From Bacillus sp. F19 (lineage in GTDB: Bacteria; Bacillota; Bacilli; Bacillales; Bacillaceae): a stretch of DNA of 64,000 nt. Shown in pieces: positions 16,425-26,099 of the stretch (its first letter is position 1; every line of letters begins with the position of its first letter). The notes beneath the pieces were generated by a model, which had not been told where the DNA came from, made no database searches, and saw nothing but the letters and a program-made list of their open reading frames with translations. The position numbers and the translations under genes are program-made. The stretch lies in assembly GCA_023823795.1 (NCBI GenBank), contig CP085710.1:646001-710000 (forward strand). The letters are read 5' to 3'.

Positions 16425-17726
16425 ATGAAAATAGTAACAATCGGCGGCGGTTCAAGCTATACACCGGAATTAATTGAAGGACTTATCAAACGCTACAGCG
16501 AGATTCGTGTATCGGAAATCTGGCTCGTTGACATCGAAGCCGGCAAGGAAAAGCTGGAGATTGTCGGACAATTGGCCAAGAGAATGATTGAAAAAGCAGG
16601 ACTTCCAATAAAGGTTTCTCTAACAACAGATCGAAGACTTGCACTGAAAGGTGCGGATTTTGTAACCACCCAAATGCGTATCGGCTCCATAGATGCCCGA
16701 ATATTGGATGAGAAAATTCCGCTTAAATATGATGTCATCGGACAAGAGACGAATGGTTCAGGCGGCTTATTTAAAGGTCTTCGGACGATTCCGGTCATCC
16801 TTGATATTTGCCGTGACATGGAGGAACTTTGTCCGAATGCCTGGCTGATTAACTTTACTAATCCAGCAGGAATGGTCACAGAAGCTGTTTTAAGATACAG
16901 CAAGATTAAGAAGGCAGTAGGCTTGTGCAATGTTGCAAAAGTCCTGAATGTTGAAAGCGCACGAATTCATATTGATTTTGCAGGATTGAATCATATGGTA
17001 TTCGGATTGCGTGTATATTTAGATGGGAAGGACAAAACAGCGGAGATTATCGATAAACTGACAGCCGAGGATCAGCAAATGTCGATGCAAAACATAGCCT
17101 CGCTTGAATGGGAGCCTCAATTTTTGAAAGCGCTGCAGGTGATTCCGTGTCCATATCACCGCTATTACTATAAAACAAGGGAAATGCTTAAGCATGAGAA
17201 GGAAGAAGCAGCTGTAAAAGGGTGCAGAGGAGAAGTCGTGAAACAGCTTGAAAAAGATCTGTTTGAACTTTATAAAGACCCAAATCTGTCGATCAAGCCG
17301 CCGCAGCTGGAAAAACGCGGAGGAGTGTATTACAGTGATGCCGCCTGCAGCTTAATTAACTCCATTTACAATAATAAAGGGGACATTCAGCCAGTGAATG
17401 TTCAAAATAATGGAGCGATTACAAGTCTTCCTTTTGACTCAGCAGTAGAAGTGGACTGCATCATTACAAAAGAAGGTCCGAAGCCGATTGCGATGGGAGG
17501 GCTGCCTGTGACTGTTAACGGGCTTGTTCAGCAAATTAAATCGTTTGAAAGAGTGGCGGCAGAGGCAGCAGTTTCAGGCAGCTATGAAACGGCTTTGCTC
17601 GCCATGACCATTAATCCTCTCGTTCCTTCAGACCGTGTGGCAAAGCAAATCTGGAAGCACATAATGAACACCTTCCGCAGTTTTTCAAGGAAGCATCTTT
17701 TCGTTAATAGTATTTTTAAAGTTTGA
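16425..17726 (+). CDS. GH4 family 6-phospho-beta-glucosidase, 3' end frameshifted
   Basis: 433 residues as read from ATG 16425 (GAGGTGA upstream). The N-terminal NAD-binding motif is KIVTIGGGSSYTPELIEG, followed by the GH4 signatures QETNGSGGLFKGLRTIP, NFTNPAGMVTEA and GLCN. GH4 enzymes hydrolyse phosphorylated beta-glucosides with NAD and a divalent metal after PTS uptake. After about residue 408 the frame leaves the family pattern. The next frame reads LEAHNEHLPQFFKEASFR and stops at 17705-17707, which is the expected C-terminus, so one base appears to be missing near 17650. The last 25 residues of the annotated frame are therefore artefactual. No PTS genes are adjacent. Confidence 0.85.
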   Translation: MKIVTIGGGSSYTPELIEGLIKRYSEIRVSEIWLVDIEAGKEKLEIVGQLAKRMIEKAGLPIKVSLTTDRRLALKGADFVTTQMRIGSIDARILDEKIPLKYDVIGQETNGSGGLFKGLRTIPVILDICRDMEELCPNAWLINFTNPAGMVTEAVLRYSKIKKAVGLCNVAKVLNVESARIHIDFAGLNHMVFGLRVYLDGKDKTAEIIDKLTAEDQQMSMQNIASLEWEPQFLKALQVIPCPYHRYYYKTREMLKHEKEEAAVKGCRGEVVKQLEKDLFELYKDPNLSIKPPQLEKRGGVYYSDAACSLINSIYNNKGDIQPVNVQNNGAITSLPFDSAVEVDCIITKEGPKPIAMGGLPVTVNGLVQQIKSFERVAAEAAVSGSYETALLAMTINPLVPSDRVAKQIWKHIMNTFRSFSRKHLFVNSIFKV

Positions 17727-17809
17727 TATTGGCGAAGGAAATGCGGTCTGTCATTTTCAAGAAAATAACTATGCGAAAAACAGCCCTATCAGAAGACAGG
17801 AGGAATCTT

Positions 17810-18499
17810 ATGCCTCGTTTTATTATCAATGCAGATGATTTTGGCTATTCACGGGGTGTAAATTACGGAATCATTGATGCACATACTGATGGCATTGTAA
17901 ATTCAGCGACAATGATGGTGAATATGCCTGGTGCACAGCACGCCGTTTCGCTTGCTAAGGAGCATCCTGAGCTGCAGATTGGCATTCACTTAACGCTCAC
18001 TTGCGGGAGGGCTGTAAGCGATCAAGTATCTTCTTTAATAGATGATAACGGCTACTTTAAGATTAAGAATGATCCTAACCAAAATCAGAATTTAAATGTT
18101 GCCGAAGTTGAGATTGAATGGGAGACGCAAATTCAGCGGTTTTTGTCATTTGGCCTTACTCCTTCTCATCTTGACAGTCATCATCATGTTCATTCATGGC
18201 CAGTACTAGAACAGGTTATAATGAATCTGGCAAATAAGTATGATTTGCCGGTAAGGCGTTTTTGGGAAGGGGAAAAGGAAGGACTGCAAGCATTCTCTGA
18301 TGTATTTGTGCATACTTTTTACGGTGATGATTTAAATCCGGATTATTTTACGGATTTGAAAGAATCATATCAAGGGGATATTCGTGTTGAAGTCATGTGT
18401 CATCCTGCTTATATTGATGAAGCTCTATTAAAGGGTTCTTCCTACTGCTTGCAGAGAAGCAATGAACTGTCTATATTAATGGCAGCTCGACGTGTATAG
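17810..18499 (+). CDS. chbG: ChbG/YdjC family carbohydrate deacetylase, short C-terminus
   Basis: 229 residues from ATG 17810, with AGGAGGAA upstream. The sequence has the N-terminal FIINADDFGYSRGVN metal site, the IGIHLTLT segment, HLDSHHHVHSWP with metal-binding histidines and VEVMCHPAY. ChbG removes one acetyl group from chitobiose/chitooligosaccharide phosphates so that a GH4 enzyme can act, which fits its position after the GH4 gene. The final residues MAARRV replace the family's longer C-terminal helix, so the 3' end may be frameshifted or truncated. Confidence 0.82.
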   Translation: MPRFIINADDFGYSRGVNYGIIDAHTDGIVNSATMMVNMPGAQHAVSLAKEHPELQIGIHLTLTCGRAVSDQVSSLIDDNGYFKIKNDPNQNQNLNVAEVEIEWETQIQRFLSFGLTPSHLDSHHHVHSWPVLEQVIMNLANKYDLPVRRFWEGEKEGLQAFSDVFVHTFYGDDLNPDYFTDLKESYQGDIRVEVMCHPAYIDEALLKGSSYCLQRSNELSILMAARRV

Positions 18500-18664
18500 C
18501 TTGCGACCAGCTAAATTAAGCGATTTTCAGACAGAAAAAAATTCAGAATAGATAAAGAATGCTGAAGAATCTCAGTCCAATATTAAATGAAGGTATTTTC
18601 AGCCTGGTATCACTTTTAAATTGCTGGTATCTCTAGCAGTATAGAATCTTTTATCATTTCATTT

Positions 18665-19681
18665 TTATCCTCTAAATGACTGTTTTAAATATTGAAGAAA
18701 ACTATATGCAAAATACGAAATAAAAAAAATAAACAGGGTATATAGTAGGGTCCAAATTAAATTTTCTGTCATACTTTTCAGTCCCCAAGTATTTACTCCC
18801 ATTTCAACGATTTTTATGAAAAAAACATGGATAATATAAATACCAAGAGCATTACTGCCAACTTTTGTTATAAACAAACCCTTTCCTAACTGTTTGTTAT
18901 TCAGTGCAAAGGAAAATAAAAACACGGTTAGAAAAATTGTGGATATAAAATATTCTCCATGACTGCCTGATAATAACTTTTCTAAAATGTAGCCCTCCAT
19001 CACTTGCAGAAATGAAAAAACAAAAAATAAATATAAATAAATATTTGCGTTTATTTTCAGGGATTTAATTATTTGTGAATTAAAAGCAAAGAAAAATCCT
19101 AACGTTATATAAAATAAACCGAAGAATATAGCATCTCTAGTACTGATTGAAATTTTGCAGAACATTGAATAGGATTGTCCGAAAAGCCCTATTATGTTCA
19201 AAATAAAACTAAGGATTAATAGCACATTTATTTTTTTTAGTCTATAAAAAATAAACAGAATGATGATACTCCAAATTAAGGACGTTAAAAACCATAATTG
19301 ATATCCGCTGGTCCCTTTGCCAAAATATAAAAGATTCAGCATTGTAAATTCATCAAAATACTTCATTAATTTCTGTTGTACATTAGAATCACTTTGATAT
19401 ATGACGAGAACATCGTATATTGTATAAAAAATGAGCCAGCAAACGTAGATTTTAGCTATTTTTATAACATACCTTTTAAAATATACAACAGACTCTCTGG
19501 TATTTAATATTTTAATTCCGAACAAATAACCTGAAGCAACAAAGAAAAAAGGAACAGCGAATCTAGAAAGGTTATCAAGAATAAATAATCCAATCTGACT
19601 ATCTAATGGGAAAGTATGTATCACTACTACAGCAAAGATCGCAAAAAATTTTATAAAGTCTATTGCATAATTTCTCTCCAT
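18665..19681 (-). CDS. Acyltransferase family 3 membrane protein
   Basis: 338 residues with about ten hydrophobic segments. The N-terminal signature is RNYAIDFIKFFAIFAVVVIHTFPL, followed by RFAVPFFFVASGYLFG, which is characteristic of Acyltransferase_3 (OatA/NodX/WecH type). These integral membrane enzymes transfer acyl groups (mostly acetyl) to cell-envelope glycans. The acceptor is unknown. The gene stands alone; its AT-rich composition differs from the flanks, suggesting transfer. A bidirectional terminator lies upstream at 19757-19798. Confidence 0.85.
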   Translation of the reverse strand: MERNYAIDFIKFFAIFAVVVIHTFPLDSQIGLFILDNLSRFAVPFFFVASGYLFGIKILNTRESVVYFKRYVIKIAKIYVCWLIFYTIYDVLVIYQSDSNVQQKLMKYFDEFTMLNLLYFGKGTSGYQLWFLTSLIWSIIILFIFYRLKKINVLLILSFILNIIGLFGQSYSMFCKISISTRDAIFFGLFYITLGFFFAFNSQIIKSLKINANIYLYLFFVFSFLQVMEGYILEKLLSGSHGEYFISTIFLTVFLFSFALNNKQLGKGLFITKVGSNALGIYIIHVFFIKIVEMGVNTWGLKSMTENLIWTLLYTLFIFFISYFAYSFLQYLKQSFRG

Positions 19682-19756
19682 TATTTAACCCCTTCGTTTT
19701 AATCTTTTACCTTGTTTTAGAATTGTCTTATTATTAACAAATATTGCTTTTATAAT

Positions 19757-19798
19757 TAAAAAACGTCCGTCTGGCTTACCTCAGACGGACGTTTTTTC
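19757..19798. terminator. Bidirectional terminator
   Basis: A perfect stem of about 16 bp (AAAAAACGTCCGTCTG with CAGACGGACGTTTTTT) with an 8-nt loop has Ts on both strands. It lies after the minus-strand regulator remnant. Confidence 0.85.
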
Positions 19799-19799
19799 A

Positions 19800-20300
19800 G
19801 TTTTAGCACTGCTCTCATTTTTTAATAAGAAATCCATAATGAAACATACTTCATCATTCGGAATGGCAATTTGATAAGATTCTTCGATTTTATTGAGCGC
19901 TTTTCTGATTTTTAAATGAGAAGATAATGTTCATTGATTTTCGCATCTTTATTTTCCGACGCCTGTTTCACCGAAAATGAGCGTATGCATGATATTGAGA
20001 GGATAAAGAATAGCTGATTTAGCCTGATCAATGGCTGTCCGTAAACTGCGGTTTTCCTTTTGAAAAGAGTCAAATAAACTGCCCCCTGAGTTTATCAGCT
20101 GCCGGATCACGATCAGCAATTAAAAAGAAAACGACAGGTCTTGATGAAGACTTTGACAGCAGGCCTTCTTTCACGAGTCTATTCAGATCGCTGCTTACAT
20201 TTGCGCGGTCAAGCTGAAGCAATTCTGAAATTTAAGCGGCAGAATAGGAGACCCTGCTCTGCTGCTTAAATAAGCTGTAAATCAAATCCTTTCTTTTCAT
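19800..20300 (-). pseudogene. Remnant of a LevR/CelR-type PTS-domain transcriptional activator
   Basis: Starting at an ATG at 20300 the minus strand reads MKRKDLIYSLFKQQSR, a TAA, then ISELLQLDRANVSSDLNRLVKEGLL: the N-terminal winged helix of SigL-dependent LevR/CelR regulators. A frameshift near 20085 leads into SFQKENRSLRTAIDQAKSAI and LIFGETGVGK, the start of the sigma-54 interaction AAA+ domain with Walker A, followed at once by TAA. The remainder jumps to ALNKIEESYQIAIPNDEVCF, the end of a PRD. Most of the AAA+, EIIA and EIIB parts are deleted. Such proteins activate PTS sugar operons, so this was probably the regulator of the GH4/chbG locus. Confidence 0.78.
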
Positions 20301-20468
20301 AAAATACAACAGCCTCCTTTACACAAACCGGTATAAAGCGCTTACAATAAATGGCGGGAATCTCCTGTTTTCAGGGGAATAATCTACTATGAAAATAGCA
20401 TAGAGTCTGTAAAATAGATCTAATGGAATAGGCCCGTTCCGGAAGTGGACGAGCCTGGTTAAAAGAAT

Positions 20469-22196
20469 TTAAAGCGGGAATTTAAGCGTAATGACTGTAC
20501 CTTTGCCAAGCTCGCTCCAGACGGCGATCTCGCCATTATGAGCAAGAATAAGCTGCTTTGCAATGGCAAGTCCGAGTCCGGTCCCTTTTGTTGAGTCTTC
20601 TGTGTTTGTTCCTCTGAAATAACGGTCAAACAGATTATCCTTTGTTTCCGCATCCATCCCATTGCCAGAGTCATTAATCAGGATAGAGAAGTACTCTTCT
20701 TCTTTTTTCAGAGAAATTCCAACCACTGTTGAAGATGGATTATGCTTGAATGCGTTAGCAACAAGGTTTTCAATAATGCGCTGAAACCATCTTTTATCAA
20801 TAGGATAATAGATTGCATCTTCCGAAGGGTGAAAATCTATTTCCCGTTCTTGATAAAGCGGGTCATTTAAAAAATGCACGATGGATCTTCTGATTGTTTC
20901 ATTCATTTCCTCTGTTTCAATATGAAGCGGAAGAGCATTATTTTTCAGCCGATAGGTCAGATTGAAGTCTTCAATCAAAGATGTCATATAGCTTGCTTTG
21001 TCTTTCATAATTCCTGCGAAATCCTGAATCTCTTCCTTTGTCCAGTCATATTGATCAGACTCCAGCATATATGCATAGCCGTAAAGAGAGCTTAAAGGCG
21101 TCTTCAAATCATGAGACAGTCCTGTAATCCACCCTTCTCTTCTTTCATCCATCATGGCCCTGTCTTTATCTTTTTGAATTAAGTTAGAGGTAAGCACATT
21201 GAGAGAGTAGATAATGTCGTGATAAATTCTAAAAGAATTTTTTAACTTTCCGTTTTGTCTCGAGCTTGCCCGGACGCCTTTTTTAGAAAGAGGCTCCTCA
21301 TATCGTCCAGTGGCGAGATTTTCAAGCCATAGAATCGTATGAAGCAGCGGCTTTCCAAGCTTATTTGAATACCAGATAGAGATAATGAAAAATAAGATTC
21401 CAGTGAAAAGCACGAAAACGATTATCCATTTGAATAAAGAGATCATGAGACTGCTGTCAAACTGATCGTCGGGGAAGTACTCTTTATTTGGCGAACCAAT
21501 GACATATATATAGCCGGTTGCCGGATCGGCATAAGTGGAAATAGCCGTTTTATGATTCCACGGTTCTTTTTTATAAGACATGATCTCGAAGTATTTTGGC
21601 AGATTTTTATTCTGTTTATTATGAGAGTAAATTAATGAGTACTCAGAATCATAAACCGCAAGCCAGGCTTTTTGTTTTGAAAAATCGGCCTGCATTTCTT
21701 TTGAAAGCACTGGCTTTTCATTAAATGAAAGGCCGTTATCTATAAGGTCAGTCATAAGATCGGTATTTGCAGAATGCTTTCCGTAGAGGACTATATAGGA
21801 ATCTTCTTCCTGGTGAAGCATCCAGTACGTCTGGTCATAGTGAAAGGTTCTTTCAACATCTGCAAAAAAGTGCGGCAGTGAATATTTCTTCGGAATGGAA
21901 GAAGGTGTCAAGTACGAAAAGACTACGGCCCCTTCCTCATCAATTACCTGCAGCCAGCCATTCTGTTTTTTAATTGCATCTCTGGCAGACTTGTCAAGCG
22001 AGATGTCATCATCTGAAAACTGAAAAATATCTCCTATGTACAGCGGGTCAATACGTTTCACTTCTTTTTCAAGCATGCTATTGAAATCCTGTGTCATTAA
22101 GATCACGAGTGATGCTCCCGTGATGGTCAAAAAGAGAATAAACCAGACAATCATATGAAAAATAAAAAAACGAGTGAGCTTTCTTTTTAAGTTCAT
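20469..22196 (-). CDS. Membrane sensor histidine kinase (HisKA/HATPase)
   Basis: 575 residues. TM1 is at about 12-32, there is a large extracellular sensor region of about 200 residues, and TM2 is at about 250-272. A linker follows, then HisKA with the phospho-acceptor in GLSHDLKTPLSSLYGY (His362). The HATPase domain has an N-box VANAFKHNP, G1 box INDSGNGMD and G2 box TKGTGLGLAI. The gene overlaps the response regulator by 4 bases (ATGA), so the pair is translationally coupled. The stimulus is unknown. Confidence 0.92.
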   Translation of the reverse strand: MNLKRKLTRFFIFHMIVWFILFLTITGASLVILMTQDFNSMLEKEVKRIDPLYIGDIFQFSDDDISLDKSARDAIKKQNGWLQVIDEEGAVVFSYLTPSSIPKKYSLPHFFADVERTFHYDQTYWMLHQEEDSYIVLYGKHSANTDLMTDLIDNGLSFNEKPVLSKEMQADFSKQKAWLAVYDSEYSLIYSHNKQNKNLPKYFEIMSYKKEPWNHKTAISTYADPATGYIYVIGSPNKEYFPDDQFDSSLMISLFKWIIVFVLFTGILFFIISIWYSNKLGKPLLHTILWLENLATGRYEEPLSKKGVRASSRQNGKLKNSFRIYHDIIYSLNVLTSNLIQKDKDRAMMDERREGWITGLSHDLKTPLSSLYGYAYMLESDQYDWTKEEIQDFAGIMKDKASYMTSLIEDFNLTYRLKNNALPLHIETEEMNETIRRSIVHFLNDPLYQEREIDFHPSEDAIYYPIDKRWFQRIIENLVANAFKHNPSSTVVGISLKKEEEYFSILINDSGNGMDAETKDNLFDRYFRGTNTEDSTKGTGLGLAIAKQLILAHNGEIAVWSELGKGTVITLKFPL

Positions 22197-22909
22197 GGTT
22201 TGACCATGTCATCCACAAATTTGTAGCCAAGACCTCTGATTGTTTTGATGTATCTCGGCTGACTTGGATTTTCTTCAATTTTCTCGCGGAGCTTTCTGAT
22301 GTGGACCATTACCGTATTATCATCGACCATGTAATGCTCATTCCAGACGTTTTCATAAAGCTGATGTTTGGTAAATACACGATTTGGATGTTTGCAGAAG
22401 AAAATCAGCAGCTGAAAAAGCTGCGCGGAGCAGTCAACAGTCCGATTAGCTACGGTCAGTTCTGCTGAAGATACATTTATGCTGAAGCGTTCATACTCAT
22501 ACCGCTCCTCTGCCGCAGTCTTTTGATTGGATTGAGGCATGGTGCGTTTTAAAAGGGCTTTAGCGCGTGCTGCAACTTCAAGAGGGTTAAAAGGCTTTGT
22601 AATATAGTCATCAGCGCCATATGCAAAGCCTGATAACTTGTCGAGATCACTGCTTTTTGCGCTTAAAAAGATAATTGGAGCATCTGTTTTTTGTTTAATA
22701 AGCGGGCAAAGCTCAAATCCGCTTATATCAGGCAGCATGATATCAAGTACAATTAAGTCATATTGTCTATTCTCAATTGCCTTAAGAGCGCTCGCTCCCG
22801 TTAAGGATTCATCTATATGTAAAAAGCCTTCTTTTTGCATAACAGTTCGGACGAGCTTGATAATGGCTTCTTCATCGTCCACTAATAGAATTTTGCATGT
22901 ATGAATCAA
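22193..22909 (-). CDS. OmpR/PhoB-family response regulator
   Basis: 238 residues from a TTG at 22909, which has AAGGGGAAG about 6 bases upstream; an ATG at 22936 gives nine more residues but lacks a good site. The receiver domain has KILLVDDEEAI, phospho-acceptor Asp in LIVLDIMLPD, and ITKPFNPLEV. The C-terminal winged helix ends DDNTVMVHIRKLREKI and RYIKTIRGLGYKFV. It forms an operon with the kinase downstream. Its targets are unknown. Confidence 0.92.
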   Translation of the reverse strand: MIHTCKILLVDDEEAIIKLVRTVMQKEGFLHIDESLTGASALKAIENRQYDLIVLDIMLPDISGFELCPLIKQKTDAPIIFLSAKSSDLDKLSGFAYGADDYITKPFNPLEVAARAKALLKRTMPQSNQKTAAEERYEYERFSINVSSAELTVANRTVDCSAQLFQLLIFFCKHPNRVFTKHQLYENVWNEHYMVDDNTVMVHIRKLREKIEENPSQPRYIKTIRGLGYKFVDDMVKP

Positions 22910-22936
22910 GGAAATCTTCCCCTTTCTGTCCTTCAT

Positions 22937-23525
22937 TACCTTAATTCAAATCAGTGCATTTGTTAAGGGTTTCTTGCATGTTTCCATTTCTTTTTTTTGT
23001 GTCACATGACAACCTATATTTCCGGTGAGACCGCCAAAAAACAAAGCCGCCTCTTGCGAATGCTCATCAAAAATGTCTTGAAATCATTAATATACATGCA
23101 GCAGTTGCGGTAAACCTGAAAATACATTCATTTAGTCAGCTCCTATTCTTGCACTCTCACAAAGTCTATCAGGTGAAGCTTTACACATTTTTATCAAAAC
23201 CTTAAAAGCAGCTTAATTGTTAAAAAAAGGATAAATATACAAATTTAAGGGTGATTTTATCGTTATTTTTAATGATTGCAACAAGATTCATGAAGGTCTA
23301 TATCTTTTTTTACGGAGCGAGCAGTATGGCAGTAGAATTTTCAGGGATACCTATAAAACATATCTCGATTACTTTACTTAAAGTGGATGACTATTTTTAC
23401 ATGTCAATCTGGTTTTGTTTAATGATCTTTTACTTGCTGAAATTTCCCAATCACAAATAACCGGCATATTCTCTCTCTTTAAAAATATAATTCTATCAAT
23501 GATTTATTTAAGGGGAGAAAATTTA
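22937..23525. other. Intergenic region without a supported gene
   Basis: I see no convincing gene. A 69-codon frame at 23251-23460 starts with GTG, is hydrophobic in parts and lacks a clear ribosome site, so I leave it uncalled. The region is AT-rich and contains the promoters for both flanking genes. Confidence 0.4.
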
Positions 23526-23945
23526 ATGCATAGCTATTATCGTGCAAATCAGGCTGAAATAGATCAAATTGCAAAAGCACTTGCTGGAGAATATAATGCG
23601 ATTCAGTGTTATGAACAGATGGCAAATTTGGCGAAGAATGAGGAAGAAAAAAAGCAAATCATGGAGATTAGAAATGATGAAATAAACCACTATCAGACAT
23701 TCGCTGCTATTTATCAGAATCTGTCCGGGATGCAATACAATCCAAAACAAACGGAAGAATGCCCTGGGGATTATTTTAGTGCGCTGATAGCGGCTTTTAG
23801 AGACGAGCAGGAGACTGTGGATTTTTATCTTGATATTGCTGAAAATGCAAGTAGCCCTTATATTCGAAAACAATTTAAAAGAGCATCAGCAGATGAACAG
23901 AATCATGCCGTGTGGTTCCTGTATTACTTCATGCAGAACAAGTGA
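23526..23945 (+). CDS. Ferritin-like di-iron domain protein (YhjR-like)
   Basis: 139 residues from ATG 23526 (AAGGGGAG 8 bases upstream); longer frames starting at 23415 ignore this site. Four helices carry the ferritin/rubrerythrin pattern: EYNAIQCYEQMA, RNDEINHYQTF, FRDEQETVDFY and ADEQNHAVWF, which supply E, ExxH, E and ExxH ligands for a di-iron centre. There is no rubredoxin domain. Relatives in Bacillus (for example YhjR) are thought to act in oxidative protection or in the spore. It converges with a lipoprotein gene. Confidence 0.8.
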   Translation: MHSYYRANQAEIDQIAKALAGEYNAIQCYEQMANLAKNEEEKKQIMEIRNDEINHYQTFAAIYQNLSGMQYNPKQTEECPGDYFSALIAAFRDEQETVDFYLDIAENASSPYIRKQFKRASADEQNHAVWFLYYFMQNK

Positions 23946-23974
23946 GGCAGAAATTTCATCGCTGATGCCGGCCG

Positions 23975-24427
23975 TTACTTCAATTGATAATCGACCTTGC
24001 TGTACAGCTTCGTTCCGTTATGAAGACCAAGCCTTTTTTCCTGATTTTCATCAAGGCCGTTAATGCTGATGACAATTTCGTCTCCTCGAAGGGAGATCGT
24101 TCCTTCAACCGGCTTTTCAAGTGCAGGATCCTCTATTGTAAAAGGGCCATCGCCATTTCCTTGAATGGTCGTTTTTGTTTTGGTCTCACGCAGAATCTTG
24201 TTATCCTTCGATTTCAGTCCAAGTGTCAGCTCAGCAACTTGTCCATTCTCTGGAAAATTGACGATGACAAAATTGCCTTCCTCTTTCACTTTTACCCGGT
24301 CAACCCAAGTTCCGTTATATATACCCTGCATACTGTAATCTTCATTCTTAAGCTGCGGACGGTTGCATCCTGCGAGAATGACTGCAGCAACAGCAATGAA
24401 CAAAAGACTTACTTTTAAATTCTTCAT
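23975..24427 (-). CDS. Lipoprotein of unknown function
   Basis: 150 residues from ATG 24427 (GGAAGGGAT upstream); the frame extends further 5' but without a start site. The signal sequence MKNLKVSLLFIAVAAVILAGC has a lipobox with the lipidated Cys at position 21. The mature part is a small beta-rich domain (GIYNGTWVDRVKVKEE, GTISLRGDEIVISINGLDE) of no recognised family. It is anchored outside the membrane. Confidence 0.8.
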   Translation of the reverse strand: MKNLKVSLLFIAVAAVILAGCNRPQLKNEDYSMQGIYNGTWVDRVKVKEEGNFVIVNFPENGQVAELTLGLKSKDNKILRETKTKTTIQGNGDGPFTIEDPALEKPVEGTISLRGDEIVISINGLDENQEKRLGLHNGTKLYSKVDYQLK

Positions 24428-24574
24428 AGCAGATCCCTTCCTGTTCCAAATCTCACTTTTATTATCGCCTAAAAAGGGGGAAAGAAGCAATGGATAGGGA
24501 GCTTCCGGCCAGATATTGAATGCAGGCTGAAAGTATGCTGGAAAATGGCGCATTATGCAGAGCGTCAGAATCGG

Positions 24575-24912
24575 TACCGGGGAGGCCAACTCGCAAAAAT
24601 CACTGGTCAATTAGTGAAAATGCAACTCCAACTCGCAGGAATCCCGTTTCAACTCGCAGAAAGGGGCATTCAATTCGCAAGGCTCAAATTCCAATGAAAA
24701 AACCTCATAATAATGCCTATTTCTAGCTGCCGTTGGCCAGTTAAAAAAGATTCAGCATAAAATTAAAGAGTTTCGGGTGTGTATAGAGCATCAGACATGG
24801 TACCGGGGAGCCCAACTCGCAAAAATCGCTGGCCAATTAGCGAAAATGCAACTCCAACTTGCAGGAATCCCGTTTCAACTCGCAGAAAGGGGCATTCAAT
24901 TCGCAAGGCTCA
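24575..24912. repeat. Family C repeat, left cluster (one and a half units)
   Basis: A unit of about 227 bp is found here and in four copies at 32873-33776. Its second half contains five 21-bp subunits beginning CAA(C/T)T(C/T)GCA, at 24813, 24834, 24855, 24876 and 24897 (and 24587, 24608, 24629, 24650 and 24671 in the first copy). The first half contains CCTCATAATAATGCC. The unit stops abruptly after GGCTCAA at 24913, where the accessory segment begins. Confidence 0.92.
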
Positions 24913-25999
24913 ATGCTTCAGTTTGATAACCGAAGCTTATAAAATGAAAAATTGATACTAACATTATAGATTGGCGCATAAGAAGGTGAATATCACCTGT
25001 TTCCTCCATTAAATTGGTAGCATATGTATGACTTAATTTATGAGGGGACATGGATTTATTGTTTTTATAGGCCTTTGTATATTTCTTTACTAAACTTTCT
25101 ATTGCACGATTAGAAAGGGGAGAGGAAGCATTATGTACTTTAGCAACAAAGACATACTCATTTTCTTCATTGCTTGCTTTGTATCTTTCTTGACGTATGT
25201 CTAGATATGTTTTCACGTCCTGCATAGATTCAGGTACGACAGATACTGTATCCTGTTTACCACCTTTTCTAATAACGTTGATACGATTTTCATTAAAATC
25301 TAAATCTCTTAGACGTAGGTTTGAGAGCTCATTTACACGAATCCCACTACTTAAAAATAAGGATAGGATAGCAATATCACGTTCCTTGTCCCTCTTGAAG
25401 TATACCTTCTTTCTTGGTTCATTCTCTAACTCATTTTCATATTCCTGTTGAATATATTGTAAAAAGTGAATGTCATCATCATTGTGAAATATTTCAGTGG
25501 AAATTTTACTTGCTCGAGCACCAAGAGTCTCTTTTACTTTGTTTACTTCAATTTTTAACATAACATTACGATAGAAGTAGGGTTCTCCATCATCATTTTC
25601 CGTTTGAGTGGTTAAATATTTAAACAGTGATCGTAAAGCAGATATTTTACGGTTAATTGAAACTTTTTCTGGCTTTTTCGTTTCATCTCTTTGTACCTTA
25701 ATATCACGTCTTTGGAGATATTTAAAAAAGTTTTTCGCATCATCCAACTTCAAATTCTCAAGCACGGATAGAGGAATGTCTTTTTTGTTAGATACCCCAG
25801 CAATCTTTTTATCTACTAACCATTCAAAAAAAAGTTTATAGTCGTGTAAATAATTCAAAAGAGTGGAGGGAGAGCGATTGTCAATCTTATCGTCAACATA
25901 TTCACCAACATAGGAGGGCATCATTTTGACCATTTCCATAAGTTTCTTTTCGTGTATCTGATGTTGTCTTGATTCAGCCAAAATAGTACTCCTTGTCAA
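24896..25999 (-). pseudogene. XerS-like tyrosine recombinase, inactive and truncated
   Basis: 367 codons open. The N-terminal SAM-like core-binding domain (about 25-165) and part of the catalytic domain are recognisable: box I has the catalytic Arg in SGIRVNELSNLRLRDLD, followed by the beta-strand Lys in RKGGKQDTV. Box II reads SPHKLSHTYAT, where the family has HKLRHTYAT, so the essential Arg is Ser. After HLLMRQ the sequence leaves the family: the second His/Trp and the nucleophilic Tyr are missing. Both changes should abolish recombination. The frame ends inside the family C repeat. It is probably the remains of an integrase for this segment. Confidence 0.82.
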
Positions 26000-26099
26000 A
26001 AAAATGTCGATTCATGCGTAAAATTCAATTTTTCAGCACAGTTCAATACTATTAATGTAGAAGAATCGTTTTCGTGTACTGCATAAAGTCAATCAGGTG

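Noticed and set aside
23251-23460. 69-codon hydrophobic ORF
   Set aside because: GTG start with no clear Shine-Dalgarno and no recognised pattern. Left uncalled.
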